A stretch of 64,000 nt of DNA from an uncultured Chitinophaga sp. (GCF_937898475.1 NZ_CALEJS010000012.1:434001-498000), one strand, 5' to 3'. Positions 35,508 to 45,228 are shown, counted from the stretch's first letter. Numbers and translations: made by a program. Notes: generated by a model not told the origin, from the letters alone.

Positions 35508-36521
35508 GTGAAAACGCTTGTCTGCACCACACCCGGCCAGTTTGCCTACGCTGAAAAGGAAAAACCGGTATTGACACCGGGCCATGCCATCATCAGGATC
35601 AACCGCATTGGTGTATGCGGTACAGACCTCCATGCTTTTGAAGGCACCCAGCCGTATTTTGAGTATCCCCGTATCCTGGGGCATGAACTGGCGGGAGAGC
35701 TGCTCGATGCGGATGCTGCGCCTGGTTTTGAGAAAGGCGAAGCCCTTACTTTCATTCCCTATTTCAATTGCGGCCACTGTATTGCCTGCCGGTCCGGCAA
35801 ACCTAATTGCTGCACCAGCCTTAAAGTATGCGGCGTGCATGTGGATGGCGGCATGGCAGAATACCTGTCTGTACCCAGCGCCTCGCTGGTGCACGGACAG
35901 GGCCTTTCTTTTGACGAACTGGCACTGGTAGAGCCCCTGGCAATCGGCGCCCATGGCGTTCGCCGTGCGGGCGTACAGCCGGGTGAGTTTGTACTGGTAA
36001 TAGGAGCCGGGCCCATCGGGCTCGGCATCATGGAGTTTGCCCGTATTGCCGGCGGTAATGTGATTGCGATGGACATCAATGCACGCCGCCTGTCCTTCTG
36101 CAAAACGCAGCTGCAGGTAGCGCATACCGTAAATGCGGGCGACAGTGACGTTAACGCACAATTGCTGCAGATCACCAGTGGCGAAATGCCCACCGTAGTA
36201 ATAGATGCTACCGGCAGCCAGCAGGCCATCATCCATGCATTTCAATACATGGCCCATGGCGCCAGGTACGTACTGGTAGGATTGCAGAAGAAAGAGATCA
36301 GTTTTTCCCATCCTGAATTCCACAAAAGGGAAGCTACTTTGATGAGCAGCCGCAACGCCACCCGCCAGGATTTTGAACATGTGATCAGCGCTATGAAAAA
36401 GGGATGGGTGCAGCCGGCTACCTATATTACCCACCGGGTGCATTTTGACCAGGTAAAAGATGAATTCGGGCATTGGCTCAACCCGGCCAACGGGGTCATT
36501 AAAGCGATGATAACGCTTTGA
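35508..36521 (+). CDS. Zinc-dependent alcohol dehydrogenase (MDR family)
   Basis: A 337-residue medium-chain dehydrogenase. The catalytic zinc site uses GVCGTD (Cys) and GHELAGE (His-Glu). The structural zinc site is CGHCIACRSGKPNCC. The NAD(P)-binding Rossmann fold is VLVIGAGPIGLG. Members of this group oxidise sugar acids or polyols (for example L-gulonate or galactonate 5-dehydrogenases); the substrate here is unknown. The GTG at 35508 is preferred, giving VKTLVCTTPGQFAY as the normal N-terminus, because the upstream 31 codons are made of a repeat. Confidence 0.88.
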   Translation: MKTLVCTTPGQFAYAEKEKPVLTPGHAIIRINRIGVCGTDLHAFEGTQPYFEYPRILGHELAGELLDADAAPGFEKGEALTFIPYFNCGHCIACRSGKPNCCTSLKVCGVHVDGGMAEYLSVPSASLVHGQGLSFDELALVEPLAIGAHGVRRAGVQPGEFVLVIGAGPIGLGIMEFARIAGGNVIAMDINARRLSFCKTQLQVAHTVNAGDSDVNAQLLQITSGEMPTVVIDATGSQQAIIHAFQYMAHGARYVLVGLQKKEISFSHPEFHKREATLMSSRNATRQDFEHVISAMKKGWVQPATYITHRVHFDQVKDEFGHWLNPANGVIKAMITL

Positions 36522-36559
36522 TGATCAGTAATTCAGTAGCTTTGTGGAAAGTGTAGTAT

Positions 36560-36970
36560 ATGAAATGGCTTCCGGCCCTTGGCAGTTTGTTATTCCTGTG
36601 GGCATGTAACGCAAAGCAATGTGAAACGCAGCACAGCACACCCGGCGCAGATACCCTGACCCTGGCAGAGCAATGGCAGGGCACTATCCATGCGGTTACC
36701 TGTGAAAATATAGAAGTGAGACTCAGCTTTATACATAAGGAAGGATCCGATACGGGCAGCTATCAGCTGATGCAACGATGTAAGGACAATAACAATACCT
36801 TTAACGATGAGGGGATGTGGACGGTTCGCCGCGGCAAAGACACGATCTATACCCTGATCAGGGCAGATGGCGACGGCCCCGCCTATTACAAGGTAAAAGG
36901 TAACCGCCTCTACGAGCTGGACGCCGATAAGAAAGAGGTGGATACCTACTACCTGCGGAAAGTGGAATAA
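36560..36970 (+). CDS. NlpE-like lipoprotein
   Basis: A 136-residue lipoprotein with lipobox LWAC near residue 16. The rest resembles the NlpE N-terminal beta-barrel: WQGTIHAVTCENIEVRLSFI, TGSYQLMQRC, DEGMWTVRRGKDTIYTL, PAYYKVKGNRLYELDADKK. NlpE proteins sense envelope stress or bind copper, but many Bacteroidota copies are uncharacterised. It sits between the dehydrogenase and the sensor gene, 37 nt upstream of the latter. Confidence 0.65.
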   Translation: MKWLPALGSLLFLWACNAKQCETQHSTPGADTLTLAEQWQGTIHAVTCENIEVRLSFIHKEGSDTGSYQLMQRCKDNNNTFNDEGMWTVRRGKDTIYTLIRADGDGPAYYKVKGNRLYELDADKKEVDTYYLRKVE

Positions 36971-36996
36971 CACCGGGTTTCCTGGCCGCTTTTAGT

Positions 36997-37004
36997 TAAA
37001 TTTG
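36997..37004 (+). promoter_or_regulatory. TAAATTTG, exact -7 element just before the sensor start
   Basis: It matches TAnnTTTG but ends only 3 nt before the ATG at 37008, so transcripts from it would be nearly leaderless. It may be chance. Confidence 0.3.
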
Positions 37005-37007
37005 GAT

Positions 37008-38897
37008 ATGGGGGCCAGGATCTTATTAATCTTCCTGCTGGTGATCACCGCATTCCACGTACGGGCACAACAGCCCGTTACAATTGCTGAAGGACTGGAT
37101 CAGCACATCTTTACCTATGGTGAAATAGAATACCTGGAAGACCCTGCAGGCCAGTTCACCATCACACAGCTGCAAAGCCCTGCCGCCGCCCATCTCTTCA
37201 GGCCCAGCGCTCAGAGCACACCGCAGAACCACCGCCTGGGCGCCGTATACTGGTACCGTATCAGGATCAGGCACGATCCTTCCGTAAAGAAACATTTCAT
37301 ACTTGAATACTTTGATCAGACCATAGACGAGATCACGGCCTATATGCCCGGTAGCAATGGCCATTACCAGGCGCGTCAGCTGGGCGACAGCTACCATTTC
37401 GGACAAAGGCTGTTCCGCCACAAGAACTTTGAGCTGGAGCTGGACAACAGCCGGCCCGGCGAACAGCTGTATTACTTCAGGATCCGCTCTGCCCAGATCG
37501 CAGATGTGATCATTGTGCTGCGCTCCGTCAATAAATTCATTGGCTATGCCCTGAACGAATATTTTTCTTTCGGCATCTTCTACGGCATGATCCTCATCTT
37601 CAGCTTTTATAACCTCATCATGTTCCTGGCGGTACGGCAGGTGCAATACGTTTATTATGTGCTGTACAACCTGAGCGTGGCCCTGTATGAGGCCTGTACG
37701 GATGGTATTGCCTACCAGTATCTCTGGCCCGGCGCACCCCACTGGAACCAGTACGCCTTTGCACTGCCCCTGTGCGGGATGAGTATTTTTGCCCTGCTGT
37801 TCACCCGAAAGCTGCTGTACGTAAGGTCCCGCGCACCCCTGCTGGATAAGCTGATACTGGGTATTATTGCTGTCCGCCTCCTCTTCTTTGCGGCCGCCTT
37901 GCTGTTCAACCGCTCCTGGTTCAACTATAAGTTCATCGAGATGATCCCCCTGGCGGTAGCCTTTTATACCGGTATCTATATCTGGCTGCGGGGATACCGG
38001 CCCGCCCGCTTCTTTGTGCTGGCTTATAGTTTCCTCTTTGTTGGCTTTATGCTGAAGTTCTTTATCATGCTGGGGTACGACCGGCTGAACTTTGGCGTGG
38101 TCAGCTACTACAGCCTGAGTTTCTGTTTTATCCTGGAAATGTTCTTCCTCTCATTCGCCATCGGGGATAAGCTGCGCCTCCTGAAGCGGAAGAAGGATAA
38201 AGCCCAGCGCCAGATCATCCGGCAGATGAGCGAAAACGCCCACCTCAAGGATGTGCTGAATCGCGAGCTGGAAAGCCAGGTAGCAGCACGCACCCATGAA
38301 CTGTCTGAAAAGTCTGAACTCATTGCCCAACAAAATGAAGAGTTGCAGAAAGCCAACCTGCTGCTACGTGCGCAGGCAGCAGAGATCTCCCGCATGAATG
38401 CGCTGCTGGAACAGGATAACCGCCAGCTGCAGAACAACGTCGAGAAAGTATCGCGCGCCCGGGTGTTGTCTGCCCCGGTAGATTTTGAAGAGTTCAGCAG
38501 GATCTATCCCGATAAGGAAAGCTGTTTCCGCTTCCTGTCGGAGTTGAAATGGAGCCAGGGTTATCACTGCCGTAAATGCGGGCATGACCATTACTTCCAT
38601 GGTCACCTGTTATATAGCCGGCGCTGCGCCAAATGTGGTTATGAGGAGTCCGTAACCGCCAATACCATCTTACAGAACACCCGTATAGACATCAATAAGG
38701 CCTTTTACATGATCTTCCTGGTGTATTCCACCAAAGGGAAAATATCTTCCCATAAACTGTCTGAGATCCTTCATATCCGTCAAAGCACCTGCTGGTCTTA
38801 CAGCAGCCGTATCAGGAAAGTAATGGAAGACCGCAAAAGATCCCTCCGCCAGTCAGACGAAAAAGGCTGGAGCAAACTCGTCATGGAATACGATTGA
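37008..38897 (+). CDS. 7TMR-DISM membrane sensor fused to an IS1595-type zinc ribbon/HTH
   Basis: A 629-residue inner-membrane sensor. Domains in order: a signal peptide; a periplasmic 7TMR-DISMED2 beta-sandwich (about 25-165; YWYRIRIRHD, YYFRIRSAQ); seven helices (about 175-385); and a coiled coil (about 390-480). The cytoplasmic output has IYPDKESCFRFLSELKW, a four-cysteine zinc ribbon (Cys521, 524, 540, 543) and a helix-turn-helix (KGKISSHKLSEILHIRQSTCWSYSSRIRKVM). The output matches the DNA-binding part of IS1595-family transposases. The catalytic DDE domain is absent. It would couple a periplasmic ligand to DNA binding. The SusCD locus downstream is the likeliest target. Confidence 0.88.
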   Translation: MGARILLIFLLVITAFHVRAQQPVTIAEGLDQHIFTYGEIEYLEDPAGQFTITQLQSPAAAHLFRPSAQSTPQNHRLGAVYWYRIRIRHDPSVKKHFILEYFDQTIDEITAYMPGSNGHYQARQLGDSYHFGQRLFRHKNFELELDNSRPGEQLYYFRIRSAQIADVIIVLRSVNKFIGYALNEYFSFGIFYGMILIFSFYNLIMFLAVRQVQYVYYVLYNLSVALYEACTDGIAYQYLWPGAPHWNQYAFALPLCGMSIFALLFTRKLLYVRSRAPLLDKLILGIIAVRLLFFAAALLFNRSWFNYKFIEMIPLAVAFYTGIYIWLRGYRPARFFVLAYSFLFVGFMLKFFIMLGYDRLNFGVVSYYSLSFCFILEMFFLSFAIGDKLRLLKRKKDKAQRQIIRQMSENAHLKDVLNRELESQVAARTHELSEKSELIAQQNEELQKANLLLRAQAAEISRMNALLEQDNRQLQNNVEKVSRARVLSAPVDFEEFSRIYPDKESCFRFLSELKWSQGYHCRKCGHDHYFHGHLLYSRRCAKCGYEESVTANTILQNTRIDINKAFYMIFLVYSTKGKISSHKLSEILHIRQSTCWSYSSRIRKVMEDRKRSLRQSDEKGWSKLVMEYD

Positions 38898-39191
38898 TCA
38901 TTTTTCAACAGGTAGCTATCCGTATCAGTTTTCACCGCCGTCATGCCCAAACGGTGCTGCCAGCCCCTTGATTATCAGGCAGGTCGGGCGGCTGTTCCTC
39001 ACGGTGTTGAAGCGTATCAAATCGATTGCAAGTATTTAAATATCAACAAGTTACGGCAAATAATTTTTGTTTGGCGCAGCTTTTTGAAATAACTTTAGGG
39101 TATCGTTATTGCTTTCCGCGTTGTCCATGTTATGAGTAGAGACCAAAACAGATTATAAGCATTTTATCCTATCACTATTTATGCAAATCAT
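38898..39191. promoter_or_regulatory. SusC promoter region
   Basis: A TTTG at 39070-39073 and TAACTTTA at 39090-39097 give a plausible Bacteroidota -33/-7 pair about 95 nt before the susC ATG. The rest of the 294-bp gap shows nothing recognisable. Confidence 0.4.
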
Positions 39192-42146
39192 ATGCAAAAG
39201 AAGGCTACACTTTTAATGGCCGTTCTGCTTCTCCTGGTGGGTGTTACCGGGGCGCAGGACGTTTCCGTCAGTGGATCAGTTAAAGACAACCAGGGCAACC
39301 CTTTGCCAGGGGTTTCCGTGGCGGTGAAGAACACCACCCGCGGAACCACTACAAAGCCGGATGGCACTTACTCCATCCAGGCGGGCGCGCAGGACGTATT
39401 GGTGTTTTCCTTCCTGGGCTATGCCACACAGGAAACACCCGTAGGCAGCCGCAGTGTGATAAACCTGGTTCTGCAGGACCAAAACCGGCAGCTGAGTGAA
39501 GTGGTGGTAATAGGTTACGGTTCCCAGCGCAAGAAAGATATTACCGGGGCCGTGTCTGTAGTAGGAGAAAAGGAGTTTGCATCCCGCCCCAATACACAGC
39601 TGGGCGCCGTGCTCCAGGGTAAAGCCCCCGGTGTACAGGTACTGGCGCCCTCAGGTAAACCTTCCGCAGGTTTCAGCATCCGTATCAGGGGTACCAGCTC
39701 CATTACGGCCAGCAGCGACCCATTGTATGTAATAGACGGAGTGCCCACCACCGATACCCGTTCCGTAAACCCGGCGGATATTGAGAGCATTTCCGTATTG
39801 AAAGACGCTTCTTCCGCCGCTATCTATGGAGCCTCCGGCGCCAACGGCGTGGTGCTGATCACCACCCGCAAAGGTAAAACCGGTCCGCCCCGCTTCGAGT
39901 TCAATGCCTATGGCGGTTATCAGTCCGTATGGAGAAGACTGGACGTGCTGAATGGCGCCCAGTACCGCGAACTGATGACCGAAATGGGCAACATTACCGA
40001 CTGGAACAGGTATAACAAGAACACCAACTGGCAGGATGAGATCTTCCGCAAAGGCACTTCCCAGAACTACCAGTTATCCGTGTCCGGTAAGAATGATAAA
40101 ACCACTTACTACCTTTCCGGCGGCTGGGTGCAACAGAACGGCGCAGTGCGCTCTGCCACGATGAACCGCTTTAATTTCAAGGTGAACCTGGAGCAACAGC
40201 TGAACAACTGGCTGACCATGGGCACCAACGTGGCGTATAGCCGCTGGCATGATGTAGACGTAACCGATAACATTGGAGTAGACAGGGGCGGTGTATTGCT
40301 GGGCGCCCTGGCTACCCCGCCGGTGATCGGCATTTACAATGACAATGGTACCTTTACCAGCAACCCCTTCCAGGACTGGGAAAACCCGGTGGCCAGTACC
40401 GATGGCGCCGAGAGAGGCTATAAACAACAACGCCTGCTGGGCAATATTTACGGCGAAATACAGCTGACGCCCGAACTGAAATTCAGGAGCAATTTCGGTA
40501 TCGATTATAATAATTCCGTGTACGATTACTTCGTGGATCCTTTCCGCACCAGTTACGGCCGCGCAAGGGGAGGCATTGGTCAGAACAATACAGACCTGAT
40601 CAATTACTGGATCGCAGAAAATACCCTGTCCTACAACAAAGTGTTCGGCAAGCACAATGTGGGGGCATTGGGAGGTGTGGTAGCGCAAAGCACCAAATGG
40701 GAGAGCGCAAGGATCGAAAAGACGGGTTTTTCCAGCAGCGGTATCCCAACCACCAATGCAGGATCTACCTTCCAGGTGGCAGAGAACACCAAATCTGAAA
40801 AGAAGAACGCTTCCTTCCTGGGGAGGATCAACTACAGCTATGCGGATAAGTACTTACTGACGGCCAATTTCCGGGCAGATGCTTCCTCCATCTTCGGGCC
40901 CGATCACCGCTGGGGATATTTCCCCTCCGCTTCCATCGGCTGGCGTGTTTCGCAGGAGCCTTTCATGCAGGATGTAACCGCCATCAATGACCTGAAGCTG
41001 CGCGCAGGCTGGGGTAAAGTAGGGAATGATCAGCTGTCCAGCAACCGTTATCCCTGGTCGGGCCGTGTGGGGCCCGGTAGTAACTATCCCATCGGCGGAG
41101 CGATACTGCCCGGTACTACGCCTACCTCTTTCGAGAACAGGAACCTGAAATGGGAATCAACAGAACAATATAACATTGGTCTGGACCTTACGGTGCTGGA
41201 TTCCCGTTTAACCGTTAGTATAGACGCGTACCAGAAGAATACAAACGACCTGCTGCTGGATGTACCGGTGCCTAAATCAACCGGTTTTGACATCTCTACG
41301 CAGAACGTAGGTAAAGTGCGCAATAAAGGCCTGGAATTCCTGGTAAGCTCCAAAAACTTTACAGGGGATTTTGAATGGTCAACAGATCTGAACGTATCTG
41401 TTAACCGCAATAAAGTGATCAACATTGAGCAGCAGGATATATTCAGCGCTTCGGTATCCACCCGCGGTAATATCAGCCTCACCAGAGAAGGAGAGCCACT
41501 GGGCGTGTTCTATGGTTACAGGGCGGCCGGGGTAGACCCGCAGACAGGCGACCTCTGGTACCTTAACAGCAAGGGAGAAAAGGTATTTGAGCCTGCGGCA
41601 GAAGACCGCGTGATCATTGGCAATCCCAACCCGGACTTCATTTACGGCATCACCAATAATTTCGGCTATAAAAACCTCCGTCTGAGCGTATTCCTGCAGG
41701 GCTCACAGGGAAACGACATGTTCAATGCCTCCCGCATAGAAACTGAATCGATGATGGACCCGCGGAACCAGACCACCGTTGTGCTGAACCGTTGGAAAAC
41801 ACCGGGCCAGATCACGGATATACCAAGAGCAACACCCAATGATTCCAAAAACTCGCTGATCTCTACCCGTTACGTGGAAAACGGTTCTTTCATGCGCGTT
41901 AAATCTGCCACGCTCAGTTATGACCTGCCTGTCACCGTGCTGAACAGGATCAAACTGAAAGGGCTGCGTGTATACGTAACCGGTGAAAACCTGTTCACCA
42001 TTACAGACTACACCGGTTTTGATCCTGAAGTGAACTACCAGGGCAATACCACCAATGCGGCAGACGCCAATATTTCCCAGGGAATAGACTTCGGTACCTA
42101 TCCGCAAACACGTAACCTGATCTTTGGGTTAAATGTTACATTCTAA
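39192..42146 (+). CDS. susC: SusC/RagA-family TonB-linked outer-membrane transporter
   Basis: A 984-residue oligosaccharide importer. Signal peptide to about residue 22, carboxypeptidase-regulatory-like domain (VSGSVKDNQGNPLPGVSVAVK, about 25-100), SusC signature and plug (SEVVVIGYGSQRKKDITGAVSVV, IRIRGTSSITASSDPLYVIDGVP), then a barrel ending in NLIFGLNVTF. It works as a bin with the SusD lid encoded next to it. Partners GH30 and mutarotase point to a beta-glucan or other beta-glucoside oligomer. No STN domain is seen, so sigma/anti-sigma signalling through it is unlikely. Confidence 0.95.
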   Translation: MQKKATLLMAVLLLLVGVTGAQDVSVSGSVKDNQGNPLPGVSVAVKNTTRGTTTKPDGTYSIQAGAQDVLVFSFLGYATQETPVGSRSVINLVLQDQNRQLSEVVVIGYGSQRKKDITGAVSVVGEKEFASRPNTQLGAVLQGKAPGVQVLAPSGKPSAGFSIRIRGTSSITASSDPLYVIDGVPTTDTRSVNPADIESISVLKDASSAAIYGASGANGVVLITTRKGKTGPPRFEFNAYGGYQSVWRRLDVLNGAQYRELMTEMGNITDWNRYNKNTNWQDEIFRKGTSQNYQLSVSGKNDKTTYYLSGGWVQQNGAVRSATMNRFNFKVNLEQQLNNWLTMGTNVAYSRWHDVDVTDNIGVDRGGVLLGALATPPVIGIYNDNGTFTSNPFQDWENPVASTDGAERGYKQQRLLGNIYGEIQLTPELKFRSNFGIDYNNSVYDYFVDPFRTSYGRARGGIGQNNTDLINYWIAENTLSYNKVFGKHNVGALGGVVAQSTKWESARIEKTGFSSSGIPTTNAGSTFQVAENTKSEKKNASFLGRINYSYADKYLLTANFRADASSIFGPDHRWGYFPSASIGWRVSQEPFMQDVTAINDLKLRAGWGKVGNDQLSSNRYPWSGRVGPGSNYPIGGAILPGTTPTSFENRNLKWESTEQYNIGLDLTVLDSRLTVSIDAYQKNTNDLLLDVPVPKSTGFDISTQNVGKVRNKGLEFLVSSKNFTGDFEWSTDLNVSVNRNKVINIEQQDIFSASVSTRGNISLTREGEPLGVFYGYRAAGVDPQTGDLWYLNSKGEKVFEPAAEDRVIIGNPNPDFIYGITNNFGYKNLRLSVFLQGSQGNDMFNASRIETESMMDPRNQTTVVLNRWKTPGQITDIPRATPNDSKNSLISTRYVENGSFMRVKSATLSYDLPVTVLNRIKLKGLRVYVTGENLFTITDYTGFDPEVNYQGNTTNAADANISQGIDFGTYPQTRNLIFGLNVTF

Positions 42147-43618
42147 TGCTTACTACCATGCAAACAAGATATCTTTTAATATGCACACTGGCATTGGGCC
42201 TGGCCGCCTGCAACAAGTTTGTGGACGTTGAGCCCATCTCTGATGCCACCACGGAAAATGCCTACAGGTCTGCCGCTGACGCAGAAGCCGCGCTGACAGG
42301 AGCATATGATGCTTTTCACCAGGAATACTATATCTGGGACAACATCAACTTCAGCGATGTATTGTCTGATAATTACTACGCCGGGGGCGATAATCCCGAG
42401 CTCTTTGCAGTAGACCTGCTGAACATTACACCGGTGAACAGCCGCCTGTTCAACAACTGGAGCCAGTTGTACAGCGGCATTGCCCGGGTGAACATCATCC
42501 TCTCCAAAGTGCCGGGCATCGAAGATCCACAGCTGAACGACCGCAGGGAGCAGATACTGGGAGAGGCCTCTTTCCTCCGCGCCTATCACTACTTCCAGCT
42601 GGTAAAGCTATGGGGTGGCGTGCCCCTGGTACTGGAGCCCGTTACGTCTGCTGATCCTGCACAGACCAACCGGCCGCGCGCCAGCGAAGCGGAGGTGTAT
42701 GCTCAGATCATCCAGGACCTTGATTTTGCGCTGAGCCGCCTGCCGGATACTTACCCCGGCGATGCCAGTGTGAACAAGGCCCGCGCCACCAAAGGCGCCG
42801 TAAACGCGCTGCTGGCTAAGGTATATGCACAACAGCCCAACCGCGACTATACCAAGGTGCTGGAATATTGCAATGCCGTGATCAACAGCCCGGCCGGCTA
42901 TCATCTCATCAATTTTAATTTCCTGTTTGATGGCAGCCATTACAACAATGAAGAGTCTATCATGGAAGTGCAGTTCACCGGTGGGGCAGAAGCCAACTGG
43001 GGGCCGCAGCTGCTGCTGCCGCCATCCCTTTCCGGCGACTCCTGGAGGAAATTCGTCACGCCTTCCAAAGACCTGGTGAACGCCTTTGATGCGGAGAATG
43101 ATGTGATCCGCAAGAATGCCAGCATTCTTTTCGAGAACGTTACCTGGACAGATGAATACTGGGCAATAGGCGGCGGCAGCGTACCCTTTGCCTACAAATG
43201 GAAAAGCGCCAACGGCTGGGCAAGTACCAACCGCCAGTATATCCTCCGCCTTGGTGATATCATCCTGTTAAAAGCAGAAGCACTCAATGAACTGGGCCGC
43301 CTGGGTGAAGCCGCCGCAGAGCTGAACAACATCCGCAAGCGGGTTACCTTACCGCCTGCCACTGCTGCCACTAAAGAGGCCATGCAGCGCGCCATCGAAA
43401 ACGAACGCCGCCTGGAACTGGCGCAGGAAGGCCACCGCTGGGATGATCTTCGCCGTTATGGCCGTGCAGAAGCAGTGATGAATGCCCTGCAGGAAATAGA
43501 CCTGCGTACCGGCCAGCGGGTAAATTATAACATGACACCCACAAAAGAACTGCTGCCCATTCCGCAACAGGAACGGGACAGGAATAAACAACTGGATCAG
43601 AACCCGGGATACAATTAA
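42146..43618 (+). CDS. susD: SusD/RagB-family surface glycan-binding lipoprotein
   Basis: A 490-residue lipoprotein with lipobox LAAC (Cys near residue 22). The TPR-rich SusD fold shows SFLRAYHYFQLVKLWGGVPLV, AEALNELGRLGEAAAELNNIRKR and ENERRLELAQEGHRWDDLRRYGRA, and ends in PIPQQERDRNKQLDQNPGY, all conserved. It caps the SusC barrel and holds the sugar chain. The start overlaps the susC stop by one base (TAATG), so the two are coupled. Confidence 0.96.
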   Translation: MLTTMQTRYLLICTLALGLAACNKFVDVEPISDATTENAYRSAADAEAALTGAYDAFHQEYYIWDNINFSDVLSDNYYAGGDNPELFAVDLLNITPVNSRLFNNWSQLYSGIARVNIILSKVPGIEDPQLNDRREQILGEASFLRAYHYFQLVKLWGGVPLVLEPVTSADPAQTNRPRASEAEVYAQIIQDLDFALSRLPDTYPGDASVNKARATKGAVNALLAKVYAQQPNRDYTKVLEYCNAVINSPAGYHLINFNFLFDGSHYNNEESIMEVQFTGGAEANWGPQLLLPPSLSGDSWRKFVTPSKDLVNAFDAENDVIRKNASILFENVTWTDEYWAIGGGSVPFAYKWKSANGWASTNRQYILRLGDIILLKAEALNELGRLGEAAAELNNIRKRVTLPPATAATKEAMQRAIENERRLELAQEGHRWDDLRRYGRAEAVMNALQEIDLRTGQRVNYNMTPTKELLPIPQQERDRNKQLDQNPGYN

Positions 43619-43752
43619 AGTTTGAGGTTTAATGTTTGAAGTTTGAGGTTGGTTAGCAGGTCTGCCAGTCCGGGACGCTTGTACTGGACCTTCCACTTCC
43701 AACTAACCCCAAACTTCAAACCTCAAACTTCAAACTTCAAACCTCAAACTTT
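43619..43752 (+). repeat. Heptad inverted repeat between susD and GH30
   Basis: The left arm 43619-43656 (AGTTTGAGGTTT, GTTTGAAGTTTGAGG) and the right arm 43701-43750 are near-exact reverse complements made of TTTGAGG and TTTGAAG units. The right arm carries extra units. It ends 3 nt before the GH30 start. Confidence 0.8.
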
Positions 43753-43755
43753 TTT

Positions 43756-45198
43756 ATGAGATACACTGTTCTATTGTTAACGGCAGCCCTGCTTGTGACC
43801 GGCTGTGCGAAAGGCCGTTATACGGAATCGGGTACGCCTTCCGGCGATTCAGTAAGGGTAGTGGGTAAAGCGCAGGTATGGGTTACCAATGGTACGCAGT
43901 CAAAACTGCTGCAGCAGGGAACAGATATCGATATCAAAACAGGCGCTGCCGCCGGTACAACCCTCATCACGATTGATGCTTCAAAACCGCTGCAGGAGAT
44001 AGAAGGTTTTGGCGCCGCCCTCACCGGTTCGTCTGCCTACCTCATTCACCGGCAGCTGAACAATACACAACGCAGCCAGCTCTTACAGGAGCTTTTTGAC
44101 CCCGGGCAGGGTATTGGTATCAGCTACCTTCGTCTTACCATGGGCGCTTCTGATTTTTCGCTGGAAGATTTTACCTATGACGACATGCCCCCGGGGCAGA
44201 CAGACCCCAGCCTGGCAAATTTCTCCATCGTAAAGGATAAAGAAGATATCGTGCCGGTATTACAAGCCATCAGGGCCATTGCACCGGATTTGAAAATAAT
44301 GGGCAGTCCGTGGAGCGCGCCCGCCTGGATGAAAGACAATGGCAGGCTGGCGGGCGGCAGGCTCAAACCGGAGTGGTACGGGGCTTATGCCGGCTACTTT
44401 GTTAAGTACATACAGGCTTACCGGCAGGAAGGCATCCGCATAGATGCTGTTACGCCCCAGAATGAACCGCTGTACGAGGCTGCTTATCCGTCTATGCGGA
44501 TGGAGGCCGCAGAACAGGCCGCCTTCATCAGGGAGCACCTGGGGCCTGCATTCAGGCAGCACCAGCTGAATACAGCCATTGTCATCTACGATCATAACTG
44601 GGATGTGCCGCAGTATCCCATCACCATACTGAATGATACGGCTGCCCGGCAATATGTAACCGGCGCCGCTTTTCATGCTTATGCAGGAGAGGTAACGGCC
44701 ATGACGCAGGTACATGCACAGCATCCGGATAAAGCGCTGTACTTTACGGAAGTATCCGGCGGCGCCTGGGCACAGCAGTTTGCCGATAACCTGGAATGGA
44801 ACATGGCCAATATATTCATTGGCAGCGTTAATAACTGGTCGCGCAACGCGCTGCTCTGGAACCTGGCCCTGGATGATCATCATGGCCCGCAGAATGGCGG
44901 CTGTAAAGACTGCAGGGGCGTGGTGACCATTGGCAGCGATGGCGCTGTTACCCGTAATGTGGAGTACTATGCAATCGGCCATATGTCCAGGTTTATACGG
45001 CCCGGCGCTTTTCGTATATCGCTTAGCGGTAGCGGCGGTAATCTTGACTGTGCCGCTTTCCTGAACAGCGATGCCACCCGCGTACTGGTAGTGCTGAACA
45101 AGGATGGGAATGCCCGCAGCTTTACGGTCAGGGAGGGCGACCGGCAATACCAGTATTCACTGGAAGGGAACGCGGTGGCCACCATTGTATGGAAGTAG
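43756..45198 (+). CDS. GH30 glycosidase lipoprotein, glucosylceramidase/beta-1,6-glucanase type
   Basis: A 480-residue exported hydrolase. Lipobox VTGC (Cys17) anchors it to the outer membrane. The fold is a TIM barrel with a beta side domain. The acid/base Glu is in DAVTPQNEPLY and the nucleophile Glu in YFTEVSGGAW. IEGFGAALTGSSAYLI, LRLTMGASDFS and GSPWSAPAWMKDNG are GH30 hallmarks, closest in layout to subfamily 3, which includes endo-beta-1,6-glucanases. With susCD it suggests a locus for beta-1,6-linked glucan of fungal walls. The exact linkage is an inference. Confidence 0.9.
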   Translation: MRYTVLLLTAALLVTGCAKGRYTESGTPSGDSVRVVGKAQVWVTNGTQSKLLQQGTDIDIKTGAAAGTTLITIDASKPLQEIEGFGAALTGSSAYLIHRQLNNTQRSQLLQELFDPGQGIGISYLRLTMGASDFSLEDFTYDDMPPGQTDPSLANFSIVKDKEDIVPVLQAIRAIAPDLKIMGSPWSAPAWMKDNGRLAGGRLKPEWYGAYAGYFVKYIQAYRQEGIRIDAVTPQNEPLYEAAYPSMRMEAAEQAAFIREHLGPAFRQHQLNTAIVIYDHNWDVPQYPITILNDTAARQYVTGAAFHAYAGEVTAMTQVHAQHPDKALYFTEVSGGAWAQQFADNLEWNMANIFIGSVNNWSRNALLWNLALDDHHGPQNGGCKDCRGVVTIGSDGAVTRNVEYYAIGHMSRFIRPGAFRISLSGSGGNLDCAAFLNSDATRVLVVLNKDGNARSFTVREGDRQYQYSLEGNAVATIVWK

Positions 45199-45220
45199 CA
45201 GGCGTGTGGCGGGTAATTGT

Positions 45221-45228
45221 TATTTTTG
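45221..45228 (+). promoter_or_regulatory. TATTTTTG, -7 element for the mutarotase gene
   Basis: Exact TAnnTTTG match, 23 nt before the ATG at 45252. It suggests the mutarotase has its own promoter in addition to the locus transcript. Confidence 0.45.

Noticed and set aside
35484..36473. 329-codon minus-strand frame over the alcohol dehydrogenase
   Set aside because: The plus strand holds complete zinc and NAD motifs; the antisense product matches nothing known to me.
38470..38897. Transposase gene fragment or IS1595 insertion
   Set aside because: The zinc ribbon is in frame with the sensor, joined by a coiled coil, and there are no inverted ends or DDE domain.
43619..43752. CRISPR array
   Set aside because: The units are 7 bp with no spacers and form inverted arms; no cas genes are present.
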